DNA of 64,000 nucleotides from contig DFEY01000002.1 in assembly GCA_002369135.1 (NCBI GenBank), positions 309,840-373,839 on the forward strand, in the 5' to 3' direction. Numbering within the stretch: position 1 is the stretch's first letter; every line of letters starts with the position of its first letter. Of the stretch, positions 1 through 8,657 are shown piece by piece. Made by a program: the position numbers and the translations under genes. This DNA is from Lachnospira sp. UBA3790. GTDB lineage: Bacteria; Bacillota; Clostridia; Lachnospirales; Lachnospiraceae. Under the pieces are notes generated by a model. The model worked only from the letters and a program-made list of their open reading frames with translations, did not search any database and had not been told where the DNA came from.

Positions 1-221
1 ATCTTAGCGTTTGGATTTTGCTCGCAAAAGTCGTGGTAAGAATCATAAATAACCACATCTAAATCTTCCCAGTAGTCCATACCTGCACGCTTAAGATTCT
101 TCTCAGTAATTCTAAACTTCATTGGCTCAATCAAATGAAGCTTAGTTCCTGTGGCGCAGCATGTACGTCCTATGTTTCCTGTGTTTTGTGGTATTTCTGG
201 TTCTAGTAAAACTATGTTCAT
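1..221 (-). CDS. trmL: tRNA (cytidine(34)-2'-O)-methyltransferase TrmL, 5' part only
   Basis: This is the first 73 codons of a SPOUT-class tRNA methyltransferase; the gene runs off the left edge. The N-terminus begins [20 protein letters not shown], and the [11 protein letters not shown] stretch (residues 11-21) is the hallmark of the TrmL/YibK family, which 2'-O-methylates the wobble base of certain leucine tRNAs. The ATG at 221 follows an AGAGGA ribosome binding site at good spacing. It lies downstream of the aminotransferase gene but is separated from it by a terminator hairpin. The SAM-binding knot in the C-terminal half is outside the window, so the call rests on the N-terminal motif alone. 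Confidence 0.88.
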   Translation of the reverse strand, partial: MNIVLLEPEIPQNTGNIGRTCCATGTKLHLIEPMKFRITEKNLKRAGMDYWEDLDVVIYDSYHDFCEQNPNAK

Positions 222-232
222 TGTTTCCTCTC

Positions 233-266
233 ATATAAAAACTGGCCCAGGAAATCTAGGCCAGTT
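233..266 (-). terminator. Rho-independent terminator after the aminotransferase gene
   Basis: Arms AACTGGCC (240-247) and GGCCAGTT (259-266) pair perfectly around an 11-nt loop. Read on the minus strand, the hairpin is followed by a T run. It ends the lrp/aminotransferase transcript just before trmL. Confidence 0.8.
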
Positions 267-275
267 AAAAATCAA

Positions 276-1445
276 TTATTTTTCAGCATCTAATCTTTCA
301 ATAAAGTTCTTAACTCTATCTAGCGCCAACTTTAGATTATCCAAAGAGTAAGCATATGAAATACGAAGGAAACCTTCGCCGCAGTCGCCGAAAGCAGTGC
401 CTGGCACTACAGCCACTTTTTCCTCTTTAAGCAAGCGTGTAGCAAACTCCTCAGATGTCAGTCCATACTTCTTTATATTTGGGAATACGTAGAAAGCGCC
501 GAATGGTTCGAAGCACTCTAGTCCCATCTCTTTAAAAGCGTTCATTAAAAATCTTCTACGCTGGTTGTAAGACTCGCGCATCATCTGTACATCTTTTTCG
601 CCGTGTTGCAAGGCATCTACAGCAGCGTACTGGCTCATAGTAGGAGCACACATAATTGCATACTGATGAATCTTAAGCATCTGCTCCATAATATTTTTAG
701 GACCAGCTGCGTACCCAAGTCTCCAACCAGTCATAGCAAACCCTTTTGAGAAACCATTGATGACAATAGTTCTATCTCTCATTCCTGGGAATGATGCTAT
801 GGAAACATGGTCTGTTCCATATGTTAATTCAGAATATATCTCATCAGACAAAACGTAGATATCTTTTTCCACGCAGATTTTTGCGATGTCTTCTAAGTCC
901 TTCTTTTCCATGATAGCTCCCGTAGGATTGTTAGGGAAAGGAAGAACTAGCATCTTAGTCTTGTCCGTGATGTGTTCTAATAACTCTTCTTTTGTAAGTC
1001 TAAATTGGTTTTCTTCTTTTAGGCAAATAGTAACTGGCACGCCGTGAGTAAGTTCCACACAAGGAACGTATGACACATAACTAGGCTGAGGCACTAATAC
1101 CTCATCACCTGGGTCAAACATAGCACGGAAAGCCAAATCAATAGCTTCACTACCGCCCACTGTCACTATGATCTCACTTAGTGGATCATAAGTTACATTA
1201 ATCTTTCTTTCTAAATATTTACTTATCTCGACTCTTAATTCCTTCAAGCCTGTGTTAGATGTGTAGAAAGTCTTACCGCGCTCTAGCGAGTAAATACCCT
1301 CTTCTCTAATATGCCAAGGCGTGTCAAAATCAGGCTCTCCCACACCCAGCGAAATAGCATCTTTCATCTCGCTAACGATATCGAAGAACTTTCTAATGCC
1401 TGAAGGCTTAATGTCCTTAATTGTATTCGATAACGGATCTCTCAT
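276..1445 (-). CDS. Class I/II PLP-dependent aminotransferase (aspartate/aromatic type)
   Basis: A 389-residue fold-type I aminotransferase, the usual length for the family. Visible landmarks are the NPTG motif (173-176), the DEIY cofactor contact (201-204), and the SKGFAMTGWRLGY segment in which Lys234 is the probable Schiff-base lysine. An Arg in the C-terminal FLRISYAY segment would bind the substrate carboxylate. It resembles the PatA/YugH group acting on aspartate or aromatic amino acids; exact specificity cannot be read. The start ATG overlaps the stop of the upstream lrp gene (TAATG), so the two are translationally coupled. Nearby iorAB consumes aryl-2-oxoacids, which an aromatic aminotransferase would supply; this link is inference. 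Confidence 0.88.
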   Translation of the reverse strand: MRDPLSNTIKDIKPSGIRKFFDIVSEMKDAISLGVGEPDFDTPWHIREEGIYSLERGKTFYTSNTGLKELRVEISKYLERKINVTYDPLSEIIVTVGGSEAIDLAFRAMFDPGDEVLVPQPSYVSYVPCVELTHGVPVTICLKEENQFRLTKEELLEHITDKTKMLVLPFPNNPTGAIMEKKDLEDIAKICVEKDIYVLSDEIYSELTYGTDHVSIASFPGMRDRTIVINGFSKGFAMTGWRLGYAAGPKNIMEQMLKIHQYAIMCAPTMSQYAAVDALQHGEKDVQMMRESYNQRRRFLMNAFKEMGLECFEPFGAFYVFPNIKKYGLTSEEFATRLLKEEKVAVVPGTAFGDCGEGFLRISYAYSLDNLKLALDRVKNFIERLDAEK

Positions 1446-1921
1446 TATGGTGTCACCAACATCCTTTCATTCTCATCTGATAAAACAGTTCCGTAATCTT
1501 TGTACTTCTTCAAAACAAAGTGTGTTGATGTATTCAAAATAGAATCGAGTGTTGAAAGTTTGCTAGTTACAAACTGTGCAATCTCCTTCATACTCTTTTC
1601 TTCTATAATAACTGTGAAATCAAATCCACCTGACATCAAATAAACTGCTTTAACCTCGTCGTACTTCATAATGCGATCTGCTATATCATCAAAGCCTGTA
1701 CCTCTCTGTGGAGTTACGCGCACTTCAATAAGAGCAGTCACTCTAGTGTCATCTGTTTTGTCCCAGTCAATCATTGTGTAGTAACCACAGATAACCTTTT
1801 CTTTCTCCATGTCTGCAATGGCGTTGGCCACTTCGGCCTCTTCCATTCCAAGAAGTACCGCGGCTTCTTTTAAATCAATTCTTCCCTTGTTTTCGATTAA
1901 TCTTAAAATCTCTTCTCTCAT
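1445..1921 (-). CDS. Lrp/AsnC family transcriptional regulator
   Basis: A 158-residue regulator with an N-terminal winged helix (about residues 1-55, including MREEILRLIENKGRIDLKEA) and a C-terminal ligand-binding RAM domain. An upstream in-frame start would give a longer product with an unrelated hydrophobic extension. The ATG at 1921 is preferred because AGGAG lies just before it and the protein then begins like other Lrp-family members. The stop overlaps the aminotransferase ATG, suggesting it controls that enzyme in response to an amino acid. The ligand is unknown. Confidence 0.87.
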   Translation of the reverse strand: MREEILRLIENKGRIDLKEAAVLLGMEEAEVANAIADMEKEKVICGYYTMIDWDKTDDTRVTALIEVRVTPQRGTGFDDIADRIMKYDEVKAVYLMSGGFDFTVIIEEKSMKEIAQFVTSKLSTLDSILNTSTHFVLKKYKDYGTVLSDENERMLVTP

Positions 1922-1931
1922 AACAATTCTC

Positions 1932-2567
1932 CTATAAAAGATTTGCGAGTTCTTCCACTCTTGTAGGCTCAAGGTATCTAACCTCATCACCATTCCTAGC
2001 CACCTTGTCGTTATTATCAGTAACCTTACCAATAACACTGGCCAAAATGCCCTCATCTAAAAACCATTTTACCATATCGTCGCCTCTATTGCACACAATT
2101 ATTAGTGCGCCTGTGCCGTCCGCTTTATATGGGTTAACGTCAAAGACCTCGGCTGTTTCCACTACTTCCTGCCAAACCGGAATGTCTAGAATTTCAACCT
2201 CTATGCCCTTTCCCATAAACTTAGAAGTCTCGTACAGTCCTGCAAAAGTTCCTTCGCTTCCAATTTCATAAACTAAAGCCTTCTCATCTGCTGATGCCAA
2301 AAACTCCTGGATCATTTCCAAATACTTATCCGTACTTGAAACCTTTTCCAAGCCTAAGACTCCGTCCACAAAACTGCTGCTAAATTTGTCTCTCAAAACA
2401 CTCTCATACTTCTTCGCCAAAGACAGCGTAGCGCCAACACCAATAGAGCCCACCATCACCACATCCATACCTGGACTGACAGTTGACTTCTCAAGCTCTT
2501 CTTTATTCTCCTTAATGCAATAAGAAGACACCACGATTGTAGTGTCTTCCAAATTTGAATTAATCAT
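1932..2567 (-). CDS. AIR synthase-related protein, C-terminal domain only (HypE/PurM-like)
   Basis: About 211 residues resembling the C-terminal domain of PurM/HypE-like proteins: the SPGMDVVMVGSIGVGAT segment near the start and the later VIGKVTDNN...NGDEVRYLEP segment are typical. The N-terminal ATP-binding half of the superfamily is absent, so it is unlikely to be a complete synthetase. Two adjacent ATGs exist (2570 and 2567); the second has better spacing from AAGGAG. It is 5 to 8 nt downstream of the VanW gene and 10 nt upstream of lrp, so the three probably share a transcript. No reaction can be assigned; a role linked to the following aminotransferase is speculative. Confidence 0.6.
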   Translation of the reverse strand: MINSNLEDTTIVVSSYCIKENKEELEKSTVSPGMDVVMVGSIGVGATLSLAKKYESVLRDKFSSSFVDGVLGLEKVSSTDKYLEMIQEFLASADEKALVYEIGSEGTFAGLYETSKFMGKGIEVEILDIPVWQEVVETAEVFDVNPYKADGTGALIIVCNRGDDMVKWFLDEGILASVIGKVTDNNDKVARNGDEVRYLEPTRVEELANLL

Positions 2568-2575
2568 CATTCTCC

Positions 2576-3991
2576 TTAACGCCCAGCGCTAGTTTCCTTT
2601 TTCTTATCGCTAGACTCGGTCTCCTTAATATTCTTGCCAGTACCCTTGATAGTCTTAGTTGGAACCATCTTGTACTTACTTTCATGGAGTAGTTCCTTAC
2701 TTACCTGTTTGCCGTGCTCGTAAGTAATCTTCCATAGTTTAGCAACACGACCCACATGGCCCTCTTCTACTTCCACAAAACCTACCGGCTTAGTTGGATC
2801 CTTAACAGTAATCTTCTTAACATGAATAGTTTTGATTAGTTCACTTTCATATTTAACCTCATGCCATTTCTTTCTAGTGTCATGACCGTAAATATTGAAA
2901 GTAAGTGAAACACCATCAAAGTGTGACTGCAAGTAAATAGGTGCATCCGTATTATTTTCAAACACTAAATCTTTATAATCTCCAGCCAAAGCGGCGTCCG
3001 CCGCAAAGTCCACATAACCCACTGATAAAGAGTGCGGGAATCTCTTAACTACTTTAATCTCCGCTCGTAGCAACGCATTGTAAAGTGTACTTGCTACCTG
3101 GCAAATACCTCCGCCCAAACTATCTTCTACTTTGCTTCCGACGATAGTTCCAGCATTATACCATCCATTGTCCTCTGTCCATGGAGCAAGATGCTCATTA
3201 CATGAGAACTGCTCTCCAGGATAGATTGTATATCCATCTAACTTCTTTGCACCAACTTTAATATTCTTATTTCTAGTCTTGTTAATCTCTCCACCAGATA
3301 CTGATGTAGTAAATGAACCCATTGGTGTGTTAGAAACTTTCATGCAATCTTTTACTGTGTACTTAGGTTTTGTAACCTTTGTAGTAGCTGTAAAATCAAT
3401 ATCAGATTTTCCATCCCACTTTTTATTTACATATTCGGCAAAGTTTGCAGTAGATTTTTTCTGATCTACCTCATAGCCATTGTCTTCTTTCAAAATCTTG
3501 AAGCCATGGCCAGTAGCCTTTAGTTCTGCATTTAACACAGGAAGTTCGTAAGGCTTAACAGCTTTCTTAAACTTCTTTTTCATCTTCTTCTCATTAAGTT
3601 CCATCTTAATCTTGAAGTCTTTGCCACCGTTTCGAAGTTGTGTGTTATTTACATAGCGAGTAATAGGGCTTCCTACTTTGCCATATTCTATGGCATCGTC
3701 AACTACGTCCACATTTGACCACTCGTAACCTAAGTCTACCAATCTAGTATCGCATGTGTACTCGCCCACTTTTATCTTAACTTTAATATTTGTTTTCTTA
3801 TTAACTGCGTCGCGAACTTTGCGAGTAGCTTCTTTTTTCTTCATTCCGCTAACATTCTCGCCATTAATTCTAACGCCTCTTTTTATCGTTCCTTTGTCGT
3901 CCTTCTTTTCAGCGCCCATCACAAAAGCACTTATGCAAAACATAAGTGTGAAAGTCATTATTAATAATGTCATTCGTTTTATTACTTTCAT
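2576..3991 (-). CDS. Secreted VanW-family protein with peptidoglycan-binding-like and G5-like regions
   Basis: A 471-residue exported protein. Residues 1-25 form a signal peptide or signal anchor (basic MKVIKRM, then a hydrophobic run ending near VMGAE). A PG_binding_4-like region follows, then the VanW core containing GGGICQVASTLYNALL and FPHSLSVGYV, and a Lys-rich C-terminal part with a G5-like stretch (TVKDPTKPVGFVEVEEGHVG). VanW proteins are wall-associated with unclear chemistry. The start at 3991 is chosen over an ATG 18 nt upstream because GAGGGG sits 6 nt before it. A tiny membrane-protein gene ends 22 nt upstream. Confidence 0.85.
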   Translation of the reverse strand: MKVIKRMTLLIMTFTLMFCISAFVMGAEKKDDKGTIKRGVRINGENVSGMKKKEATRKVRDAVNKKTNIKVKIKVGEYTCDTRLVDLGYEWSNVDVVDDAIEYGKVGSPITRYVNNTQLRNGGKDFKIKMELNEKKMKKKFKKAVKPYELPVLNAELKATGHGFKILKEDNGYEVDQKKSTANFAEYVNKKWDGKSDIDFTATTKVTKPKYTVKDCMKVSNTPMGSFTTSVSGGEINKTRNKNIKVGAKKLDGYTIYPGEQFSCNEHLAPWTEDNGWYNAGTIVGSKVEDSLGGGICQVASTLYNALLRAEIKVVKRFPHSLSVGYVDFAADAALAGDYKDLVFENNTDAPIYLQSHFDGVSLTFNIYGHDTRKKWHEVKYESELIKTIHVKKITVKDPTKPVGFVEVEEGHVGRVAKLWKITYEHGKQVSKELLHESKYKMVPTKTIKGTGKNIKETESSDKKKETSAGR

Positions 3992-4013
3992 GATGTTCCC
4001 CTCAAACATTTAT

Positions 4014-4115
4014 TTAGAAAATTGATATAGATGTAACAACCAATGCTGCAGCCACTAACAATGCAATAACTGCTGCTATAATTCTCTGGTTCCTTTTATT
4101 GTTAAAAAAGTTCAT
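4014..4115 (-). CDS. Small single-span membrane protein, 33 residues
   Basis: A short gene with a strong ribosome binding site (CTGGAGG, 5 nt before ATG). The product starts MNFFNNKRNQR, a basic cytosolic end, followed by one hydrophobic helix of about 20 residues rich in Ala, Val, Ile and Leu. It ends 22 nt before the VanW start and is probably co-transcribed with it. I do not recognise the family; the positive-inside layout suggests an inner-membrane microprotein. The ribosome binding site and clean helix argue that it is translated. Confidence 0.55.
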   Translation of the reverse strand: MNFFNNKRNQRIIAAVIALLVAAALVVTSISIF

Positions 4116-4277
4116 AATTCCTCCAGTTTTATTCTAAAAATATGAAAAATTCAACCTTTAGAATAGCCTATATTTATGGGGGTTATAGAGAAAAAGCATA
4201 AAAATTCCCTTAACCTTATTAAATATAACACAAAACATTTTCTTTGCATAGTATTTAGGCTATTTTTGTGGAAAAAT

Positions 4278-4988
4278 TCAGCGAATTATCTTGCCTTTTG
4301 TGGAAATAATGTAATCAATTTTTCTAGAAGCTTCACTCTTTGATAATTCATTGATGTCATAGTCTACGCCCAAATTGTGATATGAAATCAACGCAAGCAA
4401 GTATCTCTTTTGCTTGTCCGTGATAGGTGAGCTTTTCTTAGGTTTGTAGATAAACTCCTTCGGCTGAAAGAGTTCAGGATTGTCAGATCTGAACATATCG
4501 TAAAACATCAAATAGAGTTCACTAGTAACCTTTGCATCGTTGAAGGCCCTGTGGTGATTCTCATCATTGATGCCAAAATGATCGCATAAATAATCTAAAC
4601 TCCTGCTTTTTAGTTCTGGACATTTGGCTCTAGCGATGCGAAGAGTGTCCATTCCACTTCCTCTGAAGTCTAGATTAAGATTCATCGCGTTTTGCTTTAA
4701 AAAACTATAGTCAAAGCGCACATTGTGTCCGAGAAGCAAATCGTCCCCTGCAAAGTCGATAAACTCCGGCAAAACAATATCAATAGTAGGTTCTCCCTCT
4801 ACCATCTCTGTGTTGATGCCCGTAAGTGCAGTGATTTCTGCAGGCACTTCGCTTAACGGATCTATTAACTTTGAAAATGTGTCTACCACTTCTCCATCTC
4901 TAACCTTTAGCGCACCAATCTCTATAATCTGTGCATGCTGCGGCGAGATGCCCGTGGTTTCTATATCGACACAAACATAATCTCTCAT
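4278..4988 (-). CDS. DEDDh 3'-5' exonuclease, DnaQ/PolC-epsilon type
   Basis: A 236-residue exonuclease. The first metal-binding motif is DIETTG (Asp8, Glu10), the second is within LLGHNVRFDYSFL, and the third is the HHRAFNDA segment with the catalytic His and Asp. The exonuclease domain ends near residue 170; the remaining 65 residues are Lys-rich and may be a small extra domain. It could be a proofreading or repair nuclease acting in trans with a polymerase or helicase. The ribosome binding site is weak (AAAGAG). It lies 21 nt downstream of the pgsA-like gene. Confidence 0.85.
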   Translation of the reverse strand: MRDYVCVDIETTGISPQHAQIIEIGALKVRDGEVVDTFSKLIDPLSEVPAEITALTGINTEMVEGEPTIDIVLPEFIDFAGDDLLLGHNVRFDYSFLKQNAMNLNLDFRGSGMDTLRIARAKCPELKSRSLDYLCDHFGINDENHHRAFNDAKVTSELYLMFYDMFRSDNPELFQPKEFIYKPKKSSPITDKQKRYLLALISYHNLGVDYDINELSKSEASRKIDYIISTKGKIIR

Positions 4989-5009
4989 ACTCTTTCTTTC
5001 TATATAAAT

Positions 5010-5591
5010 TTATTCTGATTTTGCTTCTTTAAACTTCTTAACATGATATGGAATATACATTATAAATGTGAAAAGCATAACGGCCATATTCACAAACACC
5101 AAAATGTCCACCCACATCTGTGGTATTTCTTTAAACACAAGTAGCGCGATAATAATTACATAAGTGGCGAACGTACAAACTTTGCCGTACCACATCGCAC
5201 CCTCTATCTTTTGACCCTTCTTTAAAAGAATCATTCCAACAATAGACATGTATCCTTCTTTTACTATATATAAAGCAACCATCGCTAGAACTATCGGATA
5301 CTTAATGGCGAGTGCCACTATAATAGCACCAATCGTAATCTTATCAGCAATTGGGTCTAGCATCTTTCCCCAGTCAGTCACTTGGTTAAACTTTCTAGCC
5401 ACGCGACCGTCAAAGAAATCAGTTAATCCAGACACTCCAATAGTAACTAGCATCAACCAGTAATACACATTGTATCCTGCAGTATGCTCCGACTTAACAA
5501 AGAGCCTCAAAAATATTGGGACTAGTAATATTCTAAAATATCCCATTAAATTTGGAATTGTAAAGTATTCTTTCACCTTAGATTGTGTCAT
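5010..5591 (-). CDS. pgsA: CDP-alcohol phosphatidyltransferase (PgsA-like)
   Basis: A 193-residue integral membrane enzyme with the complete CDP-alcohol phosphatidyltransferase signature D-x2-DG-x2-AR-x8-G-x3-D-x3-D, read here in the DFFDGRVAR...GKMLDPIADK region. The family swaps CMP of a CDP-diacylglycerol for an alcohol such as glycerol 3-phosphate. Length and sequence fit phosphatidylglycerophosphate synthase best, but cardiolipin synthase of the same fold is not excluded. AGGGG lies 6 nt before the ATG. The gene follows the acyl-CoA ligase by 52 nt, with a small hairpin between them. Confidence 0.82.
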   Translation of the reverse strand: MTQSKVKEYFTIPNLMGYFRILLVPIFLRLFVKSEHTAGYNVYYWLMLVTIGVSGLTDFFDGRVARKFNQVTDWGKMLDPIADKITIGAIIVALAIKYPIVLAMVALYIVKEGYMSIVGMILLKKGQKIEGAMWYGKVCTFATYVIIIALLVFKEIPQMWVDILVFVNMAVMLFTFIMYIPYHVKKFKEAKSE

Positions 5592-5643
5592 TGTTTTCCC
5601 CTATTTTTAATAGTCAAGCGAGACTGTTAATATTTTGAAAGTT

Positions 5644-7275
5644 TTACGCCTTGTTTTGTGCATCTACCAAGTTCTCGCTGTTGTACATCTTACGCATCTT
5701 TGGCTTTTCAATTTTACCGGTTGCATTTCTTGGCACATCGGCAAAGATAACCTTACGTGGTCTCTTGTATCTTGGAAGATCTAAACAAAATTCATTTATC
5801 TCATCCTCTGTGCATTCCTCGCCAGGTTTAAGTTCGATAACTGCTGCTGCTATCTCACCAAGACGAGTGTCCGCCAAACCAATGACAGCCACATCCTTAA
5901 TCTTTGGATGTTTGCTTAAGAAATTCTCAATCTGCACTGGATATAAGTTCTCGCCACCAGAGATAATTACGTCTTTCTTCCTATCTACTAGATAGATAAA
6001 CCCGTCTTTGTCTTTCTCTGCCATATCACCTGTGTATAGCCAGCCATCTTTCAAACTCTCGGCTGTAGCTTCTGGGTCATTGAAGTAGCACTCCATAACT
6101 CCAGGACCTTTGACGATGAGTTCTCCCACTGTCTCGTTAGGAACTTCGTTTCCATCAGTGTCCACAATCTTTGCCTCCCAGCCATAGCCGGCCACGCCTA
6201 TTGCGCCCACCTTCTCAATATTTTCAATTCCCAAGTGAACACAACCTGGTCCAATAGACTCACTCAAACCATAGTTTGTATCGTAGTCGTGGTTAGGGAA
6301 ATATTTCTTCCAATTTTTAATCAAACTTTGTGGCACTGGCTGTGCACCGATGTGCATCAAACGCCACTGATCAAGTTTGTAATCTTCTAATTTAATGTCG
6401 CCCTTTTCTATCGCAAGTAGGATATCTTGCGCCCAAGGAACTAGAAGCCAAACGATTGTACACTCTTCATTTGAAACAGCCTCCATTACAGTCTTAGGTG
6501 TAACGCCGCGAAGCAACACTGCCTTTGAACAGCTAATCAAACTTCCAAACCAATGCATCTTCGCACCCGTGTGATATAGAGGTGGAATGCAAAGGAACAC
6601 ATCGTCCCTAGTCTGTCCATGGTGCTTCTGCTCGCATATAGCCGAATGCGTCAAACTTCTATGCTTATGCAAAATGGCTTTTGGAAAACCTGTAGTTCCT
6701 GATGAAAAATAAATTGCTGCGTAGTCATCGTCAGTCAATTCCACATCAGGCTTCTTGTATGACTGTCCGTGGATTTGGCTGTCGAAGTCTTTGGCGAAGT
6801 CTGGACATCCACCACCCACGTAATAAAGTTTCACATCTTTTATATCGTCCTGAATCTTTTCTAGACGGTCGATAAACTCTGGTCCAAAAATTAGGACATC
6901 AGCCTCTGCTAATTTAAGGCAGTAATCAATCTCTTCCGCGTCAAATCTAAAGTTCATAGGCACCGCCAAAGCACCCGACTTTAGAATTCCAAAGTAAATT
7001 GGAAGCCAGTCTAGGCAGTTCATCATAAGGATGGCAACTTTGTCGCCCTTCTTCACTCCCTGACTGATAAGGAAGTTTGCCACGCGGTTTGCTCTGTGGT
7101 CGAAGTCCTTCCATGTCATCTCTCTTCTATAATAAGAAGTTTCTGCTGGCTGGATTAGCTCGTACTCCATCCAGTTCACGTGCTTGTGAGCTTCCATGTC
7201 CGGATTGATCTCAACTAAAGCAACCTCGTCTCTCGCCTCTTTATGATTTCTCTCAAGTAATTCTGTAATTGGCAT
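5644..7275 (-). CDS. AMP-forming acyl-CoA ligase
   Basis: A 543-residue ANL-superfamily adenylating enzyme. Motifs are the P-loop SSGTTGFPKAI near residue 195, YGLSE, the YTGDMAEKDKDGFIYLVDRKKD hinge block, and the catalytic lysine in PRNATGKIEK near the C-terminus. It activates a carboxylic acid as acyl-AMP and transfers it to CoA in the cytosol. Substrate is not readable; fatty, aryl or branched acids are all possible. Its proximity to iorAB, which makes aryl-acetyl-CoA, hints at an aryl-acid substrate. The start follows AAAGGA. The 64-bp hairpin array lies immediately upstream, in the leader position of this gene. Confidence 0.87.
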   Translation of the reverse strand: MPITELLERNHKEARDEVALVEINPDMEAHKHVNWMEYELIQPAETSYYRREMTWKDFDHRANRVANFLISQGVKKGDKVAILMMNCLDWLPIYFGILKSGALAVPMNFRFDAEEIDYCLKLAEADVLIFGPEFIDRLEKIQDDIKDVKLYYVGGGCPDFAKDFDSQIHGQSYKKPDVELTDDDYAAIYFSSGTTGFPKAILHKHRSLTHSAICEQKHHGQTRDDVFLCIPPLYHTGAKMHWFGSLISCSKAVLLRGVTPKTVMEAVSNEECTIVWLLVPWAQDILLAIEKGDIKLEDYKLDQWRLMHIGAQPVPQSLIKNWKKYFPNHDYDTNYGLSESIGPGCVHLGIENIEKVGAIGVAGYGWEAKIVDTDGNEVPNETVGELIVKGPGVMECYFNDPEATAESLKDGWLYTGDMAEKDKDGFIYLVDRKKDVIISGGENLYPVQIENFLSKHPKIKDVAVIGLADTRLGEIAAAVIELKPGEECTEDEINEFCLDLPRYKRPRKVIFADVPRNATGKIEKPKMRKMYNSENLVDAQNKA

Positions 7276-7313
7276 TTTGTTTTCCTTTCAACTATTTATA
7301 GTTTTTGTTTGGT

Positions 7314-7734
7314 GGGCATATGTTTTGGTACTTTTGCTATTTCATATGCCCTTTGCTCATCGTGGTTTGAATTGTGTGGGCATATGTTTTGGCATTTTTG
7401 TCATTTTATATGCCCATTTTTTTTATTATATTTTTTTAGCAGGCATATATTTTAGCATTTTCGCAATTTTATATGCCCTCCACTCCTAGTAGTTTGAATT
7501 GCACAGGCATATATTTTAGTACTTTTGCTATTTTATATGCCATCCACTCCTAGTAGTTTGAATTGCACAGGCATATATTTTAGTACTTTTGCTATTTTAT
7601 ATGCCATCCACTCATTTTAGTTAGAAGTATATGGGCATATATATTGCCATTTTTGTCATTTTATATGCCTACTACTAATTGAAGTTTGAATTCCATAGGC
7701 ATATAATTTAATAGTTTTATCGTTTTATATGCCC
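7314..7734. repeat. Seven tandem 64-bp repeats, each an imperfect hairpin
   Basis: The 468-bp gap between two minus-strand genes is filled by seven units beginning at 7315, 7379, 7442, 7506, 7570, 7634 and 7698 (period 64, once 63). Each unit has a 36-nt inverted repeat, GGCATAT...ATATGCC, followed by about 28 nt related to ATCCACTCCTAGTAGTTTGA. Inner arm positions differ between copies, but many differences keep base pairing (for example A-T, G-C or G-T at the same paired columns). Units 4 and 5 are almost identical, indicating recent duplication. No gene is apparent here. See findings. Confidence 0.92.
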
Positions 7735-7743
7735 AAACACTAA

Positions 7744-8580
7744 TTAATCACCAAATATTAAACTCTCAGCATTCTTTCCTAGCACCAATCCCAGTTCATC
7801 TTCATTTAGTCCAGTGTTTTTAATATCTTCAATAGCCCTAGCTTGGTCATACCATGGTGAGTCCGTGCCAAAGAGCACTTTGTCCGCGCCGTGGTTTCTA
7901 ACCATTCGAACAAACTGGTCATTTTCCATATGAATCTTCACATTCTTATTCAAGCAAATTGCACTATCCAAATAGTATGGAAGTCCAACTAGCTTTTCTT
8001 CTACTTCATCCCACATGCGCCAGCCGCCCATGTGCGCTAGCACCAACTTCTCAGGTTGCATGTGTTTATGCATTTCAAGAATCATGTCTGGTGTACAGTG
8101 GATTTGTGCTGGGATTCCGATGTCTTCGCCGGCGTGAATCACGATAACCAAATCTTTCTGTGCCGCGTAATCCACTATTCTTTGATACTTTATGTCCGAG
8201 AACAATGTGTCCTGGTAATCAGGGTGAAGTTTGATTCCCTTCAAATCCCTTGCCACCACATCGTCTATTATCTCTTTATAATTTTCATTGTCCGGATGAA
8301 TCGCGCCAAAGCTAAACAAATGCGTCTCATCTGTAGTCTCGTTAATCTTGCTCGCCAAAGCATTTAGTTTTTCTGGCTGTGTAATATTGGTCGCAACCGG
8401 GCAGATGATTGATTTATCAATTCCAGCCTCTATGCTAGTCTTTGAAAGATCTGAACGTAAAGCCGTAGCCTCAGCATCTACCTTAATTCCCTGGCACTCA
8501 TAAATACTTTGCTCCATCTTTCGCAAAGTCTGATATGCAATTTTATCCGGAAAAATATGTGTGTGAATATCTATTATCAT
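7744..8580 (-). CDS. Amidohydrolase-family TIM-barrel metal hydrolase
   Basis: A 278-residue amidohydrolase-2-type protein. It starts MIIDIHTHIFPD with the metal-binding HxH (His6, His8), then GIKLHPDYQ, VIHAGEDIG, LAHMGGW and FGTDSPW, which carry the remaining His and Asp ligands expected for the fold. Such enzymes hydrolyse or decarboxylate small cyclic or aryl acids; the substrate is unknown. It follows iorB by 77 nt and may be co-transcribed with it, suggesting a role in handling products of amino-acid breakdown. The ribosome binding site (AGGAA) is weak and distant. Confidence 0.8.
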   Translation of the reverse strand: MIIDIHTHIFPDKIAYQTLRKMEQSIYECQGIKVDAEATALRSDLSKTSIEAGIDKSIICPVATNITQPEKLNALASKINETTDETHLFSFGAIHPDNENYKEIIDDVVARDLKGIKLHPDYQDTLFSDIKYQRIVDYAAQKDLVIVIHAGEDIGIPAQIHCTPDMILEMHKHMQPEKLVLAHMGGWRMWDEVEEKLVGLPYYLDSAICLNKNVKIHMENDQFVRMVRNHGADKVLFGTDSPWYDQARAIEDIKNTGLNEDELGLVLGKNAESLIFGD

Positions 8581-8657
8581 ATTCTTAAAAATTCCTATGC
8601 TTTATTGACAATTATGCCCCGTCAAAGTAAGTATTATAAACAAATCTCGCGACTCAA

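Noticed and set aside
3992..4009. Upstream ATG for the VanW protein
   Set aside because: It has no ribosome site, while GAGGGG lies correctly before the ATG at 3991, and the later start gives a normal signal peptide.
5607..5632. Terminator between the acyl-CoA ligase and pgsA-like genes
   Set aside because: AATAGTC/GACTGTT forms a small stem, but the minus strand lacks a T run after it. Its AAGCGA loop is only weakly similar to the conserved terminator loop.
7314..7734. CRISPR array (36-nt repeats with 28-nt spacers)
   Set aside because: The size and period look right, but the spacers are related to one another, the repeats differ from copy to copy, and no cas gene is near. It is a tandem hairpin repeat.
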